Below are positions 1 through 11,308 of a stretch of 64,000 bases of DNA, piece by piece. A model generated the notes under the pieces. It searched no databases. It was given only the letters and a program-made list of their open reading frames with translations, and had not been told where the DNA came from. The stretch is from assembly GCA_032164245.1 (NCBI GenBank), contig JAVMKO010000003.1, positions 10,860,651-10,924,650 of the forward strand, written 5' to 3'. The translations under genes were made by a program, and so were the position numbers. The DNA is from Sternotherus odoratus. Lineage: Eukaryota; Chordata; Testudines; Kinosternidae. Positions within the stretch are counted from its first letter, which is position 1, and each line of letters starts with the position of its first letter.

Positions 1-504
1 GGGTAGACAAAAGCCGAAATCTTGGACTCCAAAACAAGAAGATTCACTTATGCAACTGTAATAGAATAGGCTTCAACTAGGGTCAGACCCATGACATATG
101 TCATTCTCTATTTATTCTTTATTTGTAGAAGTGTTTATGAAATATTCTGTGTGAGCTAGACAGGAAGTTATAAAATATTTTATGAGATCTGCACATGATT
201 GATGGCAGACTGTCAATACAACAGTAAGACCCATTTAAATTCAAAGAGTGCTGGAAAATAATTCTTTGCAGAGTGATCTTCGTTTGATCAGTGGCACTGT
301 ATTTGAAAGGCATTACTTGTGTCCGATCCTGCAAAGTGCTAAGCATCTCCTACGAAGTTCGGCGCATCATCAGTCAGCTCACACCGACTTCAGTGGGAGC
401 TACAGAAAGAAGAGTGACAAGTGACAATTCATACTGTATGTGGAGACCAGATGATCTCTAATTAGAAATGCATTTTGTATTTAAATAGCTTTTTCCATCT
501 AAAG
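1..504. other. unannotated AT-rich sequence
   Basis: No conserved coding pattern or repeat family was recognised. The short open frames have no domain signature. Confidence 0.5.
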
Positions 505-660
505 ATTTCAAACTGATTTACAAATATGGCCATAAGATTTCCTGTTTCACAGGTAGGTAGACTGAGGTATGGAAAGATTAGGCGCAAGTCAGAAATATAG
601 CTGTGACTAAAGCCATTGTTTCCTTACGCCCTGCACTGTTCTGTACTCATTAGATACACT
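505..660 (-). repeat. MIR-like SINE fragment (old)
   Basis: The stretch around 530-600 reads like the antisense of the MIR 3' half: a 'tttacaaatat' block, then 'tttcacaggtaggtagactg', then a 'gaaag-tta-g-caagtca' block. Divergence is high and no tail or target duplication is visible. It could instead be an L2-related fragment. The match is from memory of the family consensus. Confidence 0.4.
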
Positions 661-2394
661 GGGTATAATCCTGGTCCCAGGAAGTCAATAGCAAAACTCT
701 CATAGACAGGCCTTCACACACGGTCTCCCCCATATTCAATTAATTTATAGCAGGACGACTGACCTACAAATACTGATTCTAATATTATAAAATCTGTTAT
801 GAGAATCACCATTATATACCAATAAAAAGGATGAAAAACAAAGCTGTTAATATACGGCTTTTAAGTTGATCCTAGGCTAGCAATTTTCATAAGTGATACA
901 AAATCATCCCATACATTACCTTCTTCATTTTTGGTTCCTGTTCATCTTTTTTCCATGTTGCACATTAGGGTGCTGTTACAGAAAACGGCATCAGTGACAC
1001 TCCCTAACATTGCCCTCATTTACGGTAGGGAAGGAATGAGAGAAAGGATTGTGTGCCGACAAGAAAAAAAATGAAAAATGAATATTCCCCAATTATGTGG
1101 CTATCTAGCCTAGTCCAAGATAGGGAGACATAACGTACCTTGTTTTATTCTACATTCAGCTCGCTGGCTTCTGGAGAGAAGTGAAAGATTATTATATGGG
1201 TTTACTGGGAAAACCCAGATTTTATAAATAATTGCCTGTCAAACTGTTCAAGATAGACAAACATACAGCAGACCAACAAAAACACGATCTGTCATATTTC
1301 TGAGAGAAATGTATGTTGAGTCTTCATTCTCTGGGACTTTAAGTAGACCAGTAAAGCTAAGCGTCAGTATTTTTCCTGCTTATGCATATTTTAAAATGTA
1401 AAATGTGGGAGAGATGGAGCTAAGGAAGGAATTTGGATTCTAGTACCCAGTGCCTGAAATGGTTTCTTCTGTCTATATGCCTGAAGATCGAAACCAAATA
1501 CAATAAATGCTGGTGTCATTTTAAAAAGTCTGGATGTTTACAGCAAGCATATAATTTTCCATGATTAGGGACGCCAAGAAAAATAAGAACGATGATAAAA
1601 AGAAAAGTTTAATCATACATTTCAACAAGCACAGATGGAACATCAGAAAACTTCTTTCTTTTTTAATATACTGTATTGTACACATTATTTTTAGTCCTTT
1701 ACATACAGATTAATTCCAGAAGGACTGGCACGCAGCAGGTAAAAAAGGAGGCAGTTTATGGATGGCAGGGATATTGGATGCACTGTGATTACATTTACAA
1801 TGCTTCACAATTTTTTGATCACAAGGAAAAGACACATGTTTTTAGTTTAATTTTTTTTCACAAAAGGGTCCAGGTACTGTCCAATGAAAACATTTATAAA
1901 GTATAAGACTGTATCAGAGAAGTGGCAGGAGTTGAAACCTCACATAGTAAGCACAAAGGAGGAGACTGCTTACTCTATATAGAAGTAATGCAGGCAGTTG
2001 ATCTCCTAGGTCTCTTGAGTGTTCTGTGTTTCTTAGAGGTTTACTTTAGTCTTTAAGGCCTGACTCTGCTTTGGATACACGAGCACTGACTTCTGTCCCA
2101 ATGGGATGCCATAGAATAGGGGCTCAGTAGCAGATTCTGATGCAGAATCTGGGCCTAAGCCTTTTTGTCTCCTCAAGCATGACCTTGGTTACTTCTATAT
2201 ATGTACACTTTCCATGGGAAGAAATGAATATGCTTGTGAGGATATCAAAGACTGGAATTGCAGAGAAGGGAAGAGGGGTAAAGGGAGAGCCAGAATTTGA
2301 AGAAACAAAACAAAACTCCAAAACAACAACAAAAAAACCCACAAAACCAAAGCAGAGCAACAGAAATTAAAGAATAATAAGGGCCTAGATTTTC
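661..2394. other. unannotated AT-rich sequence
   Basis: No gene or repeat was recognised. Open frames near 1,676-1,906 and 2,124-2,436 are short, lack domains and overlap each other on opposite strands. Confidence 0.5.
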
Positions 2395-2545
2395 TCCCAT
2401 TAACATCAACAGGATCGGGTCTGTAGAGCTTAGCACTTAAGCAGGACTGTTACATTAAGTACTTGAGTAGTCCCATTGAAGTCAATAGAACAATATGCTT
2501 AAAGTTACACATGCTTAAGTACCTTGTGAACTGGGGCCAAAAACC
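2395..2545. repeat. old interspersed repeat with a 'cccattgaagtcaat' core
   Basis: The segment has the repeated 'acttaag' and 'tgcttaa' words around 'cccattgaagtcaatag' and ends in 'gaactggggcc'. This composition is typical of an old, abundant sauropsid repeat. Its transposition class is not evident. Confidence 0.35.
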
Positions 2546-4256
2546 CAGATTCAATGATCATTAAGTCAATAGACTCCCATGGACGTCAGTGGAGAGAAGA
2601 GGATAAGAAAAGAGATTTCAATCTTAAGAATTTACAGATTTCAGTATAGATGCTCCTTGGGACTCTAAAAATATTAATATTTAACTGAAACAAGACCGGA
2701 AGTCTTCCTATCTGAAAAGCCTTCTTATCTCATCTCCCCTCCTATGCATCATCCTCGCTGAAAAATCCCTTGTTTGGCTAGATAGGGTATTATTCTTTTA
2801 GCATTGTCTAGGAGATTGATTTGAGAGGAATTAAATGCTAAACAATGCAGTTTTACTTTTGAAAGCACAAGGAAAGTATAAATAATCATCCAAATCCTTG
2901 GCCTCTTTTTGCCTCAAACCTGCTTAACAAAACAACACATCTATTAAAACGTACAGACTTCAAAAATAAAAAATGACACTGCACTTTAGATATGGGGGCC
3001 GATAGCAGTCAGCCCATTTCAAATTTCAAAATTGTGTGATCTGCATTCTTGTCCACCTACACGCTATCCCAAACATCCTGCCATTAATTAGGTTAACATT
3101 CCAGCTAGTAAACAAGAATAACGATTGAGGGGGCTGGAAAAAGAGACAGAGTCAGCCAGTAGATAGTCACAACAAACCAGCCCACTCACTGGTACACAGA
3201 CACATTAGAGCTTGTATTTTTTTTCTTCCATGGAGGGGAAAAGAAAATCACCTTAATAGAACACTGCCTTTCCTGTCACTGCAGCCACATCCATATTAGC
3301 AGGCTAGAAAAGTCATCCCATTTCTGCGGTAGGCACTCTGTCAAAGAAAAAGAAAATCTGTAATGAATTATCACATCAACACAAACAAGGGAAGGAGGCA
3401 GAGCAAGGCAAGGCTTTCTTCCTGTTTTGTAGACTATTCAGGCTGCAATCTAATAGTGTGCTTAATCTGAACATTTCTGGTCGGGAAGCAATGAGCAACC
3501 ACTTTGTCTATTAAAAAATCAGTGTGGTTAACAAGTGGTTTGTGATTCTATTTCAAGAGAGCAACAGATAGGCAAAAAGATGACATTATTTTGTTAATTG
3601 CCTACAAAATATGTGGGGACAAAAATATACTATTATGCTGAATCTGTTTGTCCTTTACAACCATGTGTTCTCTATTCACGTTGCTCAAGAATCACTTCTA
3701 ACTTAAAAATCTTAATAGTCTATAAATTACTGACTCATTACAGCTTTTCCGGATTTAATTTATAGTCTGGGCCAAAAGCTATATAAACAGCAACTAGTAC
3801 ATCCTCTCAAAACCAAATTAAACGTAAAGGAGTTCAGTGCAGTGCAGAAAACTTTGATCTCCCATATAGTGTAGCCTAGAATCAAGTCTTTCCACTGATA
3901 GAGAGAAGGGAGGGTTAAACAGTAGTTGAGAAAGATAATTTTAATAAGATATAGTGCTATATCTTACTAATATATCTATTCCGTATACTTTAAACATTTC
4001 CTCTTGAATTAATGCAGGAAGTTGTGCCTCCTTTACACAAAAACTGGACACCACAAGTTTTAAGTGGATATTGTCAAGTTAAAATTCATATTGTTGAAAA
4101 ATATTTCTTTATTTGTGATACTAATAACATCTTCAAAATGAAAGTTTGGACAATGAAAATAGATTAGTCTGTTTAGTCTCTTTCACTCTGCTTATACTCT
4201 AGTTCTTAGTTAGGTTCACTTTCTGCCTCTTATGTAGAGCCAAGTAGGAACTGTCA
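2546..4256. other. unannotated AT-rich sequence
   Basis: No open frame with domain content and no repeat was recognised. Confidence 0.5.
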
Positions 4257-4271
4257 TACATGTTCAGACTG

Positions 4272-4487
4272 GTTCAAGAATAGCAGCCGTGTTAGTCTGT
4301 ATCCGTAAAGAAAGCGAGGAATACTTGTAGCACCTTAGAGACTAACCAGTTTATTTCAGCATAAGCTTTCATGGACTATGGCCCACTTCATTGGATGCAT
4401 CCGATGAAGTGGGCCATAGTCCATGAAAGCTTATGCTGAAATAAACTGGTTAGTCTCTAAGGTGCTACAAGTATTCCTTGCTTTCTT
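4272..4487. mobile_element. foldback short retroposon with hammerhead-like core
   Basis: The insertion is flanked by a 15-bp target duplication with one mismatch (4,257-4,271 'tacatgttcagactg'; 4,488-4,502 'tacatgatcagactg'). It begins with the family 5' motif 'agccgtgttagtctg' and is then an almost perfect palindrome over 4,305-4,490, centred on 'ggatgcatcc', with only two mismatches per ~93-bp arm. In the right arm, CCGATGA (4,401-4,407), a short hairpin and GAAA (4,425-4,428) resemble a hammerhead ribozyme core with one substitution. Such cores are reported in Penelope-like retroelements. The sequence directly shows the target duplication and the palindrome. The family assignment is inferred. 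Confidence 0.8.
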
Positions 4488-4502
4488 TACATGATCAGAC
4501 TG

Positions 4503-6404
4503 TGCAACATCCTATCTCTGGCAGTGGGTATTATCAGCTGCCTAACAAGAAAGGCTAAAATGACCATAGTGGATAATTATGCATAAGAAGCATAATGCTC
4601 CAATGTGTGTGAGGAGTATGAGCAGACACTGTTGAGGAATATATTTATCTCCATATAGAACTTTTTACTCCACTTAATTTTTTTTTTAAATGGTAGAAAC
4701 ATTTTATTTTTCTTAGTTTTGGAAAACTCGGAACAGATTCTAATCTCAGTTCACAAAACCTAAATATGGGGCCTATCAATGTAAATAGATGTCTCTTTAG
4801 TCATATCTATCCATTACCACCTTTGTGTTTCTCTTGATGTTTATATATAAACTCTGAATTTATTTCCTCACTAATACAAGCATAATCAATTTTCCCTCTT
4901 TGGAACTGGATACCGAATAATTGTGTTTAATGAGTACAAGGGTTAGTCTCGAGTAACTTTCTGATGTAAATGATATGTTTGCTCAATTTTAAGTGAATAG
5001 ACTTAACAACACCAATCAATTCTATAAAGAGATATTTTCAGACAACTAAACATGCAAAAAGAAAACATACAGCCATACTGTAGCACCCTCTATCATACAA
5101 GTCATACTATAATATATAGATCAAGCAGTATTAAAATAAATAAGAACATTAGTCAAAAGGATACACAGCCAGGCATCAGACAAGACAGTACTACCACAAA
5201 ACAAAAGAATAAAAAAACCCAATACCCAAACATGAAATATACAAAAATAGGCCAGACAATAACTTTAATAAAAGGATACATTATATTCCCACAACCACAA
5301 GCATAAACTCCCAGGCAGTTTGGATGTACAGCTTGCCCAAACCATTATGGCTGGTATTTTAAAGTCCATGCAAAAATAATGCTTTAGCTCCTTGACCTCA
5401 ATTTTTTTACCGAGTTTATAACCACAGTGACAACCTTTAACACATAAATATAATATGTAGGGCTACTGTGCAGTTTACATTGAGATAAATGAACCTGAGA
5501 CTAATGTTGGATTCACATTAAAGATAAATGCTTATATTCTGTCCTGTTGGGGAAAAGATTTTTGGCTGAAAGACAGATTCCGGCTTGGCTGTGCTCACCT
5601 GGGAAATAATCAAGCTTAAAATTTTCCAACATAGGCAACAGTATATAGTTCCCTATACACCTGAAGAGGTCATTTGAGAAACAAGTTTCAGAGCAGGGAG
5701 GAGAACATCTTCACAAAGCAGGACACTACACTAGACTATATTTAGCAATATATTCTAGTTAGCGTCTGCTATAGTTAGGGCTGCAAATAAGTTTCCTATT
5801 TAGCTCCATGTTTTCACTCATCCATCCTTAGGCTGAAATTTTTCCATTCTTTAAGCTCTGCCTGAAGCTGAATTTTTCTGGAAAGTCTGAACAAAATCCC
5901 TTCAGCCGTTTTGGAGTTCAGAGGGAATGAAAATAAAACACTTCTTCCTTACAGTGCCTGCCAAAGTGATTTTCATCTATGCACATTTTATTGAATAAAA
6001 TATTTATAAATGAGTGCCACTCATCCACAGTGGTCTCAAAGTAATTTACCTAAACATAGGCTGTGCCGCCAACCTCATCCCAAAAGGAATGTTTCCGGAA
6101 TGGGTCCTTTATAGCAACGGGGAGCTTGAATCGCCCCGTTTCAGAGGAAGACCGCACTTCTACCTAGTTCTGATATATCCGGACATCCGACCTTAACATC
6201 TAAACACTAGTATGCATAGGTAAGCTATGATACAGGTATCTAAAATGTATTAGTCAGAATATTTATCTCTAAGGTCTATGACAGTTGGATCCACAGTATT
6301 GAAGGCCATGGCTCTCCAGGCCAACATGGGTGAAACACAATGCCAACCGGTGTTTTACAAATTCTTTATTACAATACTAAACAATTTCCTTTTTTCTTTT
6401 TATA
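4503..6404. other. unannotated AT-rich sequence
   Basis: No gene was recognised. A less AT-rich patch at about 6,040-6,200 stands out mildly but has no recognisable termini or domain. Confidence 0.45.
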
Positions 6405-6468
6405 AACAGGAGACCAACTATGGTGTGGCATAAAATAAAGGGTTTGGCCAGATTCTTATTTACACTCT
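6405..6468. repeat. short repeat, copy 1 of a direct pair with 9,444
   Basis: This segment shares 'aataaaggg', then 'gccagattcttatttacac', and the preceding 'agacaa/agacca ... ggtgtggc' with 9,444-9,499 in the same orientation. The pair implies an interspersed repeat of unknown class. Confidence 0.45.
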
Positions 6469-9443
6469 GGCAGCAAAGAGACAGCTTGGCATAAACGAAG
6501 GTCGGGCCCTTTTTCTTCACTTCTTTGAGATGACTTGTAGAGCCAACCCCTGGCTTCCCACTTCTAAGTAACATGACAATCCCAAACTCATGCCAATAAA
6601 ACCTTTACACTACACTATAGCCTCATGTATCCACGACATGTGTATCTTTCATTCTTTGTTTCAAAAGAGTCACATCATCAATCTCTCAGGAACAGTTACA
6701 GCCCTTAATTTATTTAAGCAGATTTATACTTGTTGATTTAAAAATGTCCTTCTCTAGAACTCCAACTGTTACTCAATAAATGTAAATCATCTCGCAAATT
6801 GAGTTTTTATAAACAGTATGAAATCACTGGTATTAATTCTATGTGTTGTCAGGAGGGGAAAGGGAAGATCATTGTTGTGCTATCTCTCATTCATGTGCAA
6901 GCAACTCCATTCCTTTCTCTTTGTTTGGATGAGAGAGGGCAGAACTGTTTGTTCAGCTGCAAAATGAAAGCTGCACACCATTATGATGCAGAATTAGAAA
7001 CCAAATCTGAAAAATAGTCACCAAATGACTCCTTGAATGCTACAAAAAGGGCCTGCAGTCATTTTGCCCTACACATTTTTCTTATTCACATTAATGAGGG
7101 ATGTGCAAAGAAACAAAAGGAAGAACACTGCTCCTATCCCATAAGAAGTGCCAAGGGTCATTCAGAATGGAACACAACTTATCATATAGCCAACGGCCAT
7201 CACGGGGTCCCTTTCCTGAATGGGTGTCACTGGGTTTTTTAACACAGACATACTGAAGCAGTGAGTCAGAGAGGAGAACCTGAACCAAACCCAAGAACCT
7301 GAATACTCCTGAATTTATAAGAACTCCAGATCAGAATCCTAACACTGCTGGACAGACCCAGCTCTGGTTAACTTGTATTATTGCATGAATTATTTCATTG
7401 TGGTAACCTGATGTGGGAGAAACTGATACTGGACTGAGGAAGAAACAGATGAGCCATGATTTTTGGATTGGGTTAAATCTTTCACTGGGTAAAACTTGAA
7501 ACATTTATGAGTAGCACATCTCCAGTGTACATCCCAAGTGCAAAATATACTAGGCCAAATTCTCCACTGGTATAACTCTTCAGTTCGATTCAACACCGCG
7601 GAGATGGACCAATTTACACCTGCAGAGAACCTGATGCATTGTGTCACTTAAACATTGTATATGTCTGAATTAAGGGCCCTTTCTATCCATGTTGGGCAAC
7701 AGCTTTTTCAAAACTAGAAGGCTTGCTTTTTTGTTGTCCTTATGTATGTGTGTGGGCAAGTGATCTGATTAAAAGCATAAAGCGAATGGCAGATTGAGAC
7801 ACAAGATCAAAGCAAAAGCCTTGGCTGAACTTCATTAGCAAGCATAAATACAAATAGGCTCCACATCTTGTTTGTGACATACCATGGGCCTTTCCTTCTT
7901 TTAATAATTTTGCTCTAACCTCTGATATTTGCATACATGTAAATTGAACCATATGCGTTTAATTTGTCTCTGATATGGGACTTGCATAGAAACCTTTTTC
8001 ATTACATATTTCTCCTTCTGCATTTTTACAATTTTACTGTGAAAATCAGGGAGGATTATATCTCAGACAGTGGAAGCCTCTATTTGAGAACAGTGGAGGG
8101 AGCCCTGTCCTCTAAGTAAGAGACATACTTGGAGCACATACTGGCTGGCAGGAAGGAAAAAAGGATGTATCATTAACTTTCATTCCATTCCAAATAACCT
8201 GGAACCCATAAAACACAAAGATACTCTACTTTTAAATATGCTCTTTCCCCCATTTCTTCTTTCCATTTTCTTTTTGGAATGTTAATTTTGAAACTTCATA
8301 AGCCCCCAAATATCAAACAAGTCATTTTGGACAGATTCATAACTCTTTGAACATAGAAAGGTCTACATTGAAAAAACTCAGTGCTTAAAAAAAAGGTTAC
8401 TCTTCTAATTTCTCTGGCCTGCTTCATCAGCCCACAGGCAAAGAAGTGTCAAGTTATCTAGAGATTACAATAATAATTAACGTAAGGGGCTAAGTATAAA
8501 CAGCATTGTAGAAAAAAAGAAAACCCATATGTCATTTAGAATTAGTTGCTTCTGTTTAGGTCTAACTTAACCTATATGGATATGAACTATCTTTATGAAA
8601 AATATATATAGATACAAAAGAATTATAATACTGTATTCCTCCTCTTTAATTTATGACAATAGCAATTAAAGCTCTAATTCAACAACCCCATGTTAAATCA
8701 GTAGTCATAGCACAGATGTTTGATATTATTCCAAATGCGTGTGTGTATTATTTATATAAGTGCCTGGTATATACTGTTGGCATTATATAAAAAATGAATA
8801 ATAAATACCACATATCTATCCATGCGTGGCAATGTTGAGCCATCCACATTCTGTTCTCTGCTGCATTCATGTATCCTTACTGATTTAATGTATGTTAGTA
8901 CTGGATCGACAGTGCTGGAAAGTGGAGTATATATCCACAAAAGAGCGAGCTTATCAGAAGTGACTCACCTATGTGTTTCAACCTAGTTCTAGTCACATCT
9001 AGGCAAAACTTCAGCATTTGTGCCTATTTATTTCTTGACTGTTGAGACTGCTAATAAGGGGCAATTTACAACAGTGGTTTCTGTGATGTGGATATTTGCC
9101 CGTTAGGAATTGGACCGAAAACACCAGCATATTTTATAAAGGCAACCACAAACACTGATAAAAGCGCAGCCCCGAAAAACCACCCTTCAGCAATCTGTAA
9201 CAAAATGCTTTTCACTGAAGTCAGTTCTGGGATCCTGCTTACTGCCTATCTGCCAATGGTGTCAACTTTTTAATAATCACGCAGAACAGGGCTGCTGTAT
9301 GGAGATGCACATGTACCCTACCCAAGCCTGTTAAAGAAAATAGCCTACACCCCAAATTCAAAGTAACTTAAAAAACACCTTGTTTTCTGTTGCTGAGAAT
9401 AACAATTATAAAAAGCATTTTATTTCATTTCATTTTTCAACAA
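6469..9443. other. unannotated sequence
   Basis: No supported gene. A stretch near 7,552-7,630 ('ggccaaattctccactggtat') looks like another copy of an old 'gccaaattctg' repeat common in reptile DNA. I see nothing else. Confidence 0.45.
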
Positions 9444-9499
9444 GAGACAAACGGGTGTGGCCAAAAATAAAGGGTTTTTGCCAGATTCTTATTTACACC
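9444..9499. repeat. short repeat, copy 2 of the pair with 6,405
   Basis: Homologous to 6,405-6,468. Both end in 'gccagattcttatttacac'. No target duplication is seen. Confidence 0.45.
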
Positions 9500-10296
9500 A
9501 GAACTACTTGTTTACACCAAGGCTGTTGCTGAGAATAAGAAATCTATCTTCATATATAGTCCCTATGAAAAACAAGGACCAAATTCTGATCTCAGTTTCC
9601 CATTGACGTTACACAGGGAAAACAGTTGACTTTGGCTTGTGTACTGTCATTCAGCTAATTTTACCTGCTTGGAACACAGCAGGTAACTATCAAATATGCT
9701 GATATCTTCATAAAGAAGGAAATTAAAGCAAAGGTACGATGGCCTTCTGATGTAGTAAAAACTGGGGAGTGGGAGTAGGGTATCAATGTTTGCAAAAAGA
9801 AAAAGAACGAGATTGGTAGGGAGAGAAACATTTTAAGTTTCTCTGAGGGCACTTTAAACAATGGAGAGTGAAAGAAAAATTGAACTATAAAGCAAAACTT
9901 GGCAGCATAGTAAACTGCAAAACAAACATACTTTTCCAAAGTCCTTTCCATCATTGCCACCAACTTTAATAGACTTATTTGTCTGAGAAAGAAACATTAT
10001 TTTGCATTGTTAAAGAAAATGAGACATTGCTTAATATACCGAGAAAAAAAAATCCTGCTCTGATTCTTATTTCATGTAGCCCCAAAACTTGTCTCCAGCC
10101 CACAGTCTTCTTCAGGGCTGAGGAAGGAACCCTGTCCCCCCAGGATTCAGAGTGGCTGGTGAGTTGCTCCACCACTGCTTCTCCACTCAAAACAGTACAG
10201 CAGCAGATTCAATGGGCCCACCCACTGCCCCAAAGTCTCTGTCCACAATAATACACAAGGATCCCCCCCTCTCCCCCGGAGCATCACCCCACTATA
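9500..10296. other. unannotated sequence
   Basis: No gene was recognised. Overlapping open frames on both strands at 9,975-10,251 have no domain signature. Confidence 0.45.
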
Positions 10297-10448
10297 TAAG
10301 AACATAAGAAATAGCCAGACTGGGTCAGACCAATGTTCCACCTAACCCAGTATCCTGTCTTCTGGCCAATGCCAGGTGCTTCAGAGGGAATGAACAAACA
10401 ATCATCAAGTGATCCATCCCTTGTTGTCCACTCCCAGTCCCTGGTACG
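10297..10448 (-). mobile_element. CR1-type LINE 3' end fragment
   Basis: It starts with 'taagaacataagaa', the antisense of the short-repeat tail that closes a sauropsid CR1 subfamily. It continues with the family blocks 'actgggtcagaccaatg', 'cccagtatcctgtcttc', 'gccaatgccaggtgcttcag' and 'catcaagtgatccatccc'. The element is 5'-truncated, as most CR1 copies are. It is non-coding. Confidence 0.8.
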
Positions 10449-11047
10449 AAAGTGGAATGCATCCCTGAGTGGGCTATCAAAAACGTGGACTGTCCATCAC
10501 AGTAGAACTGCAACAGGGACACGTTGTATCCATAGGATGTGGAACAGAATTTTGCCGCTTAACAATTTTACCTATTTACATCAAATTGGTTTGCTAAAGA
10601 ATGCTGGAGTGATATGCTGAAGTGTCCTCTTTTGATATTTCTCAACTTGTTGGATTTAACTGTCCTGCAACCATCATATACATGTGGGAAGTTTATTAGA
10701 TCTGAGAATGAGGTTAACGTCTTGAGACCTTAACGGTAGTTGGATTCTGAAAACTACCATTTATAACTCAGAGCACTGTGTAGAGATTTAGTCACAGAAC
10801 TCTCATGGGAAAATGTCCTGCAAACTTTTGGACCTTTCTTGGACTTGGGACACAGATTAATTCTACACAAAATGGCCTGACTGGATTCCTCTCCAAGGAC
10901 GGATACTTTTGGCCTTTCAAGGTTTCATTTTAGTTGCTGGAGGGGCTCAAGCTGTTACTCTGGCGAGCACAGAAAATAGTTTAATTTCTCCAGATGTCAT
11001 TATGCCTCACAATCTCTGCTTGTGTACTGAATTTTTTTTTCTTGGTA
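10449..11047. other. unannotated sequence
   Basis: No gene or repeat was recognised. Confidence 0.5.
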
Positions 11048-11308
11048 GAGAGACAGTGTGGTCCCGTGACTTGAACACAGGGGTACAAGCCAGGAAGTGC
11101 TGGGCTCCAATCCCAGCTCTGAACCTTACTTGTTGTGTGGCCTCAGACAAACCACTTAACTCTTCCGTGTTTCTATTTCCCCCATCTTTGAAATGGGAAT
11201 ACTACCACTCGCCAAACCCAGTTCTGAGGACTGATTGATTACAGAGCTAATGTTTGCACAGCACAGAAAATACAGCATGCTATATAATGCTATATAATTA
11301 TTATTTTT
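11048..11308 (+). mobile_element. MIR (CORE) SINE
   Basis: Near full-length MIR-like order: 'gagacagtgtggtcc' at the tRNA-like head, then 'tgggctccaatcccagctct' (B-box-like), 'gtgtggcctcagacaaacca', 'cttaactcttccgtgtttc', 'ccatctttgaaatggga' and a 3' end rich in 'ctatataa' and 'ttattattttta'. The order matches the MIR consensus. It is old and diverged, and no target duplication is visible. Confidence 0.75.

Noticed and set aside
6014..6196. Possible exon in the less AT-rich patch
   Set aside because: The 60-residue frame has no recognisable domain, no clear splice sites in phase and no second exon nearby.
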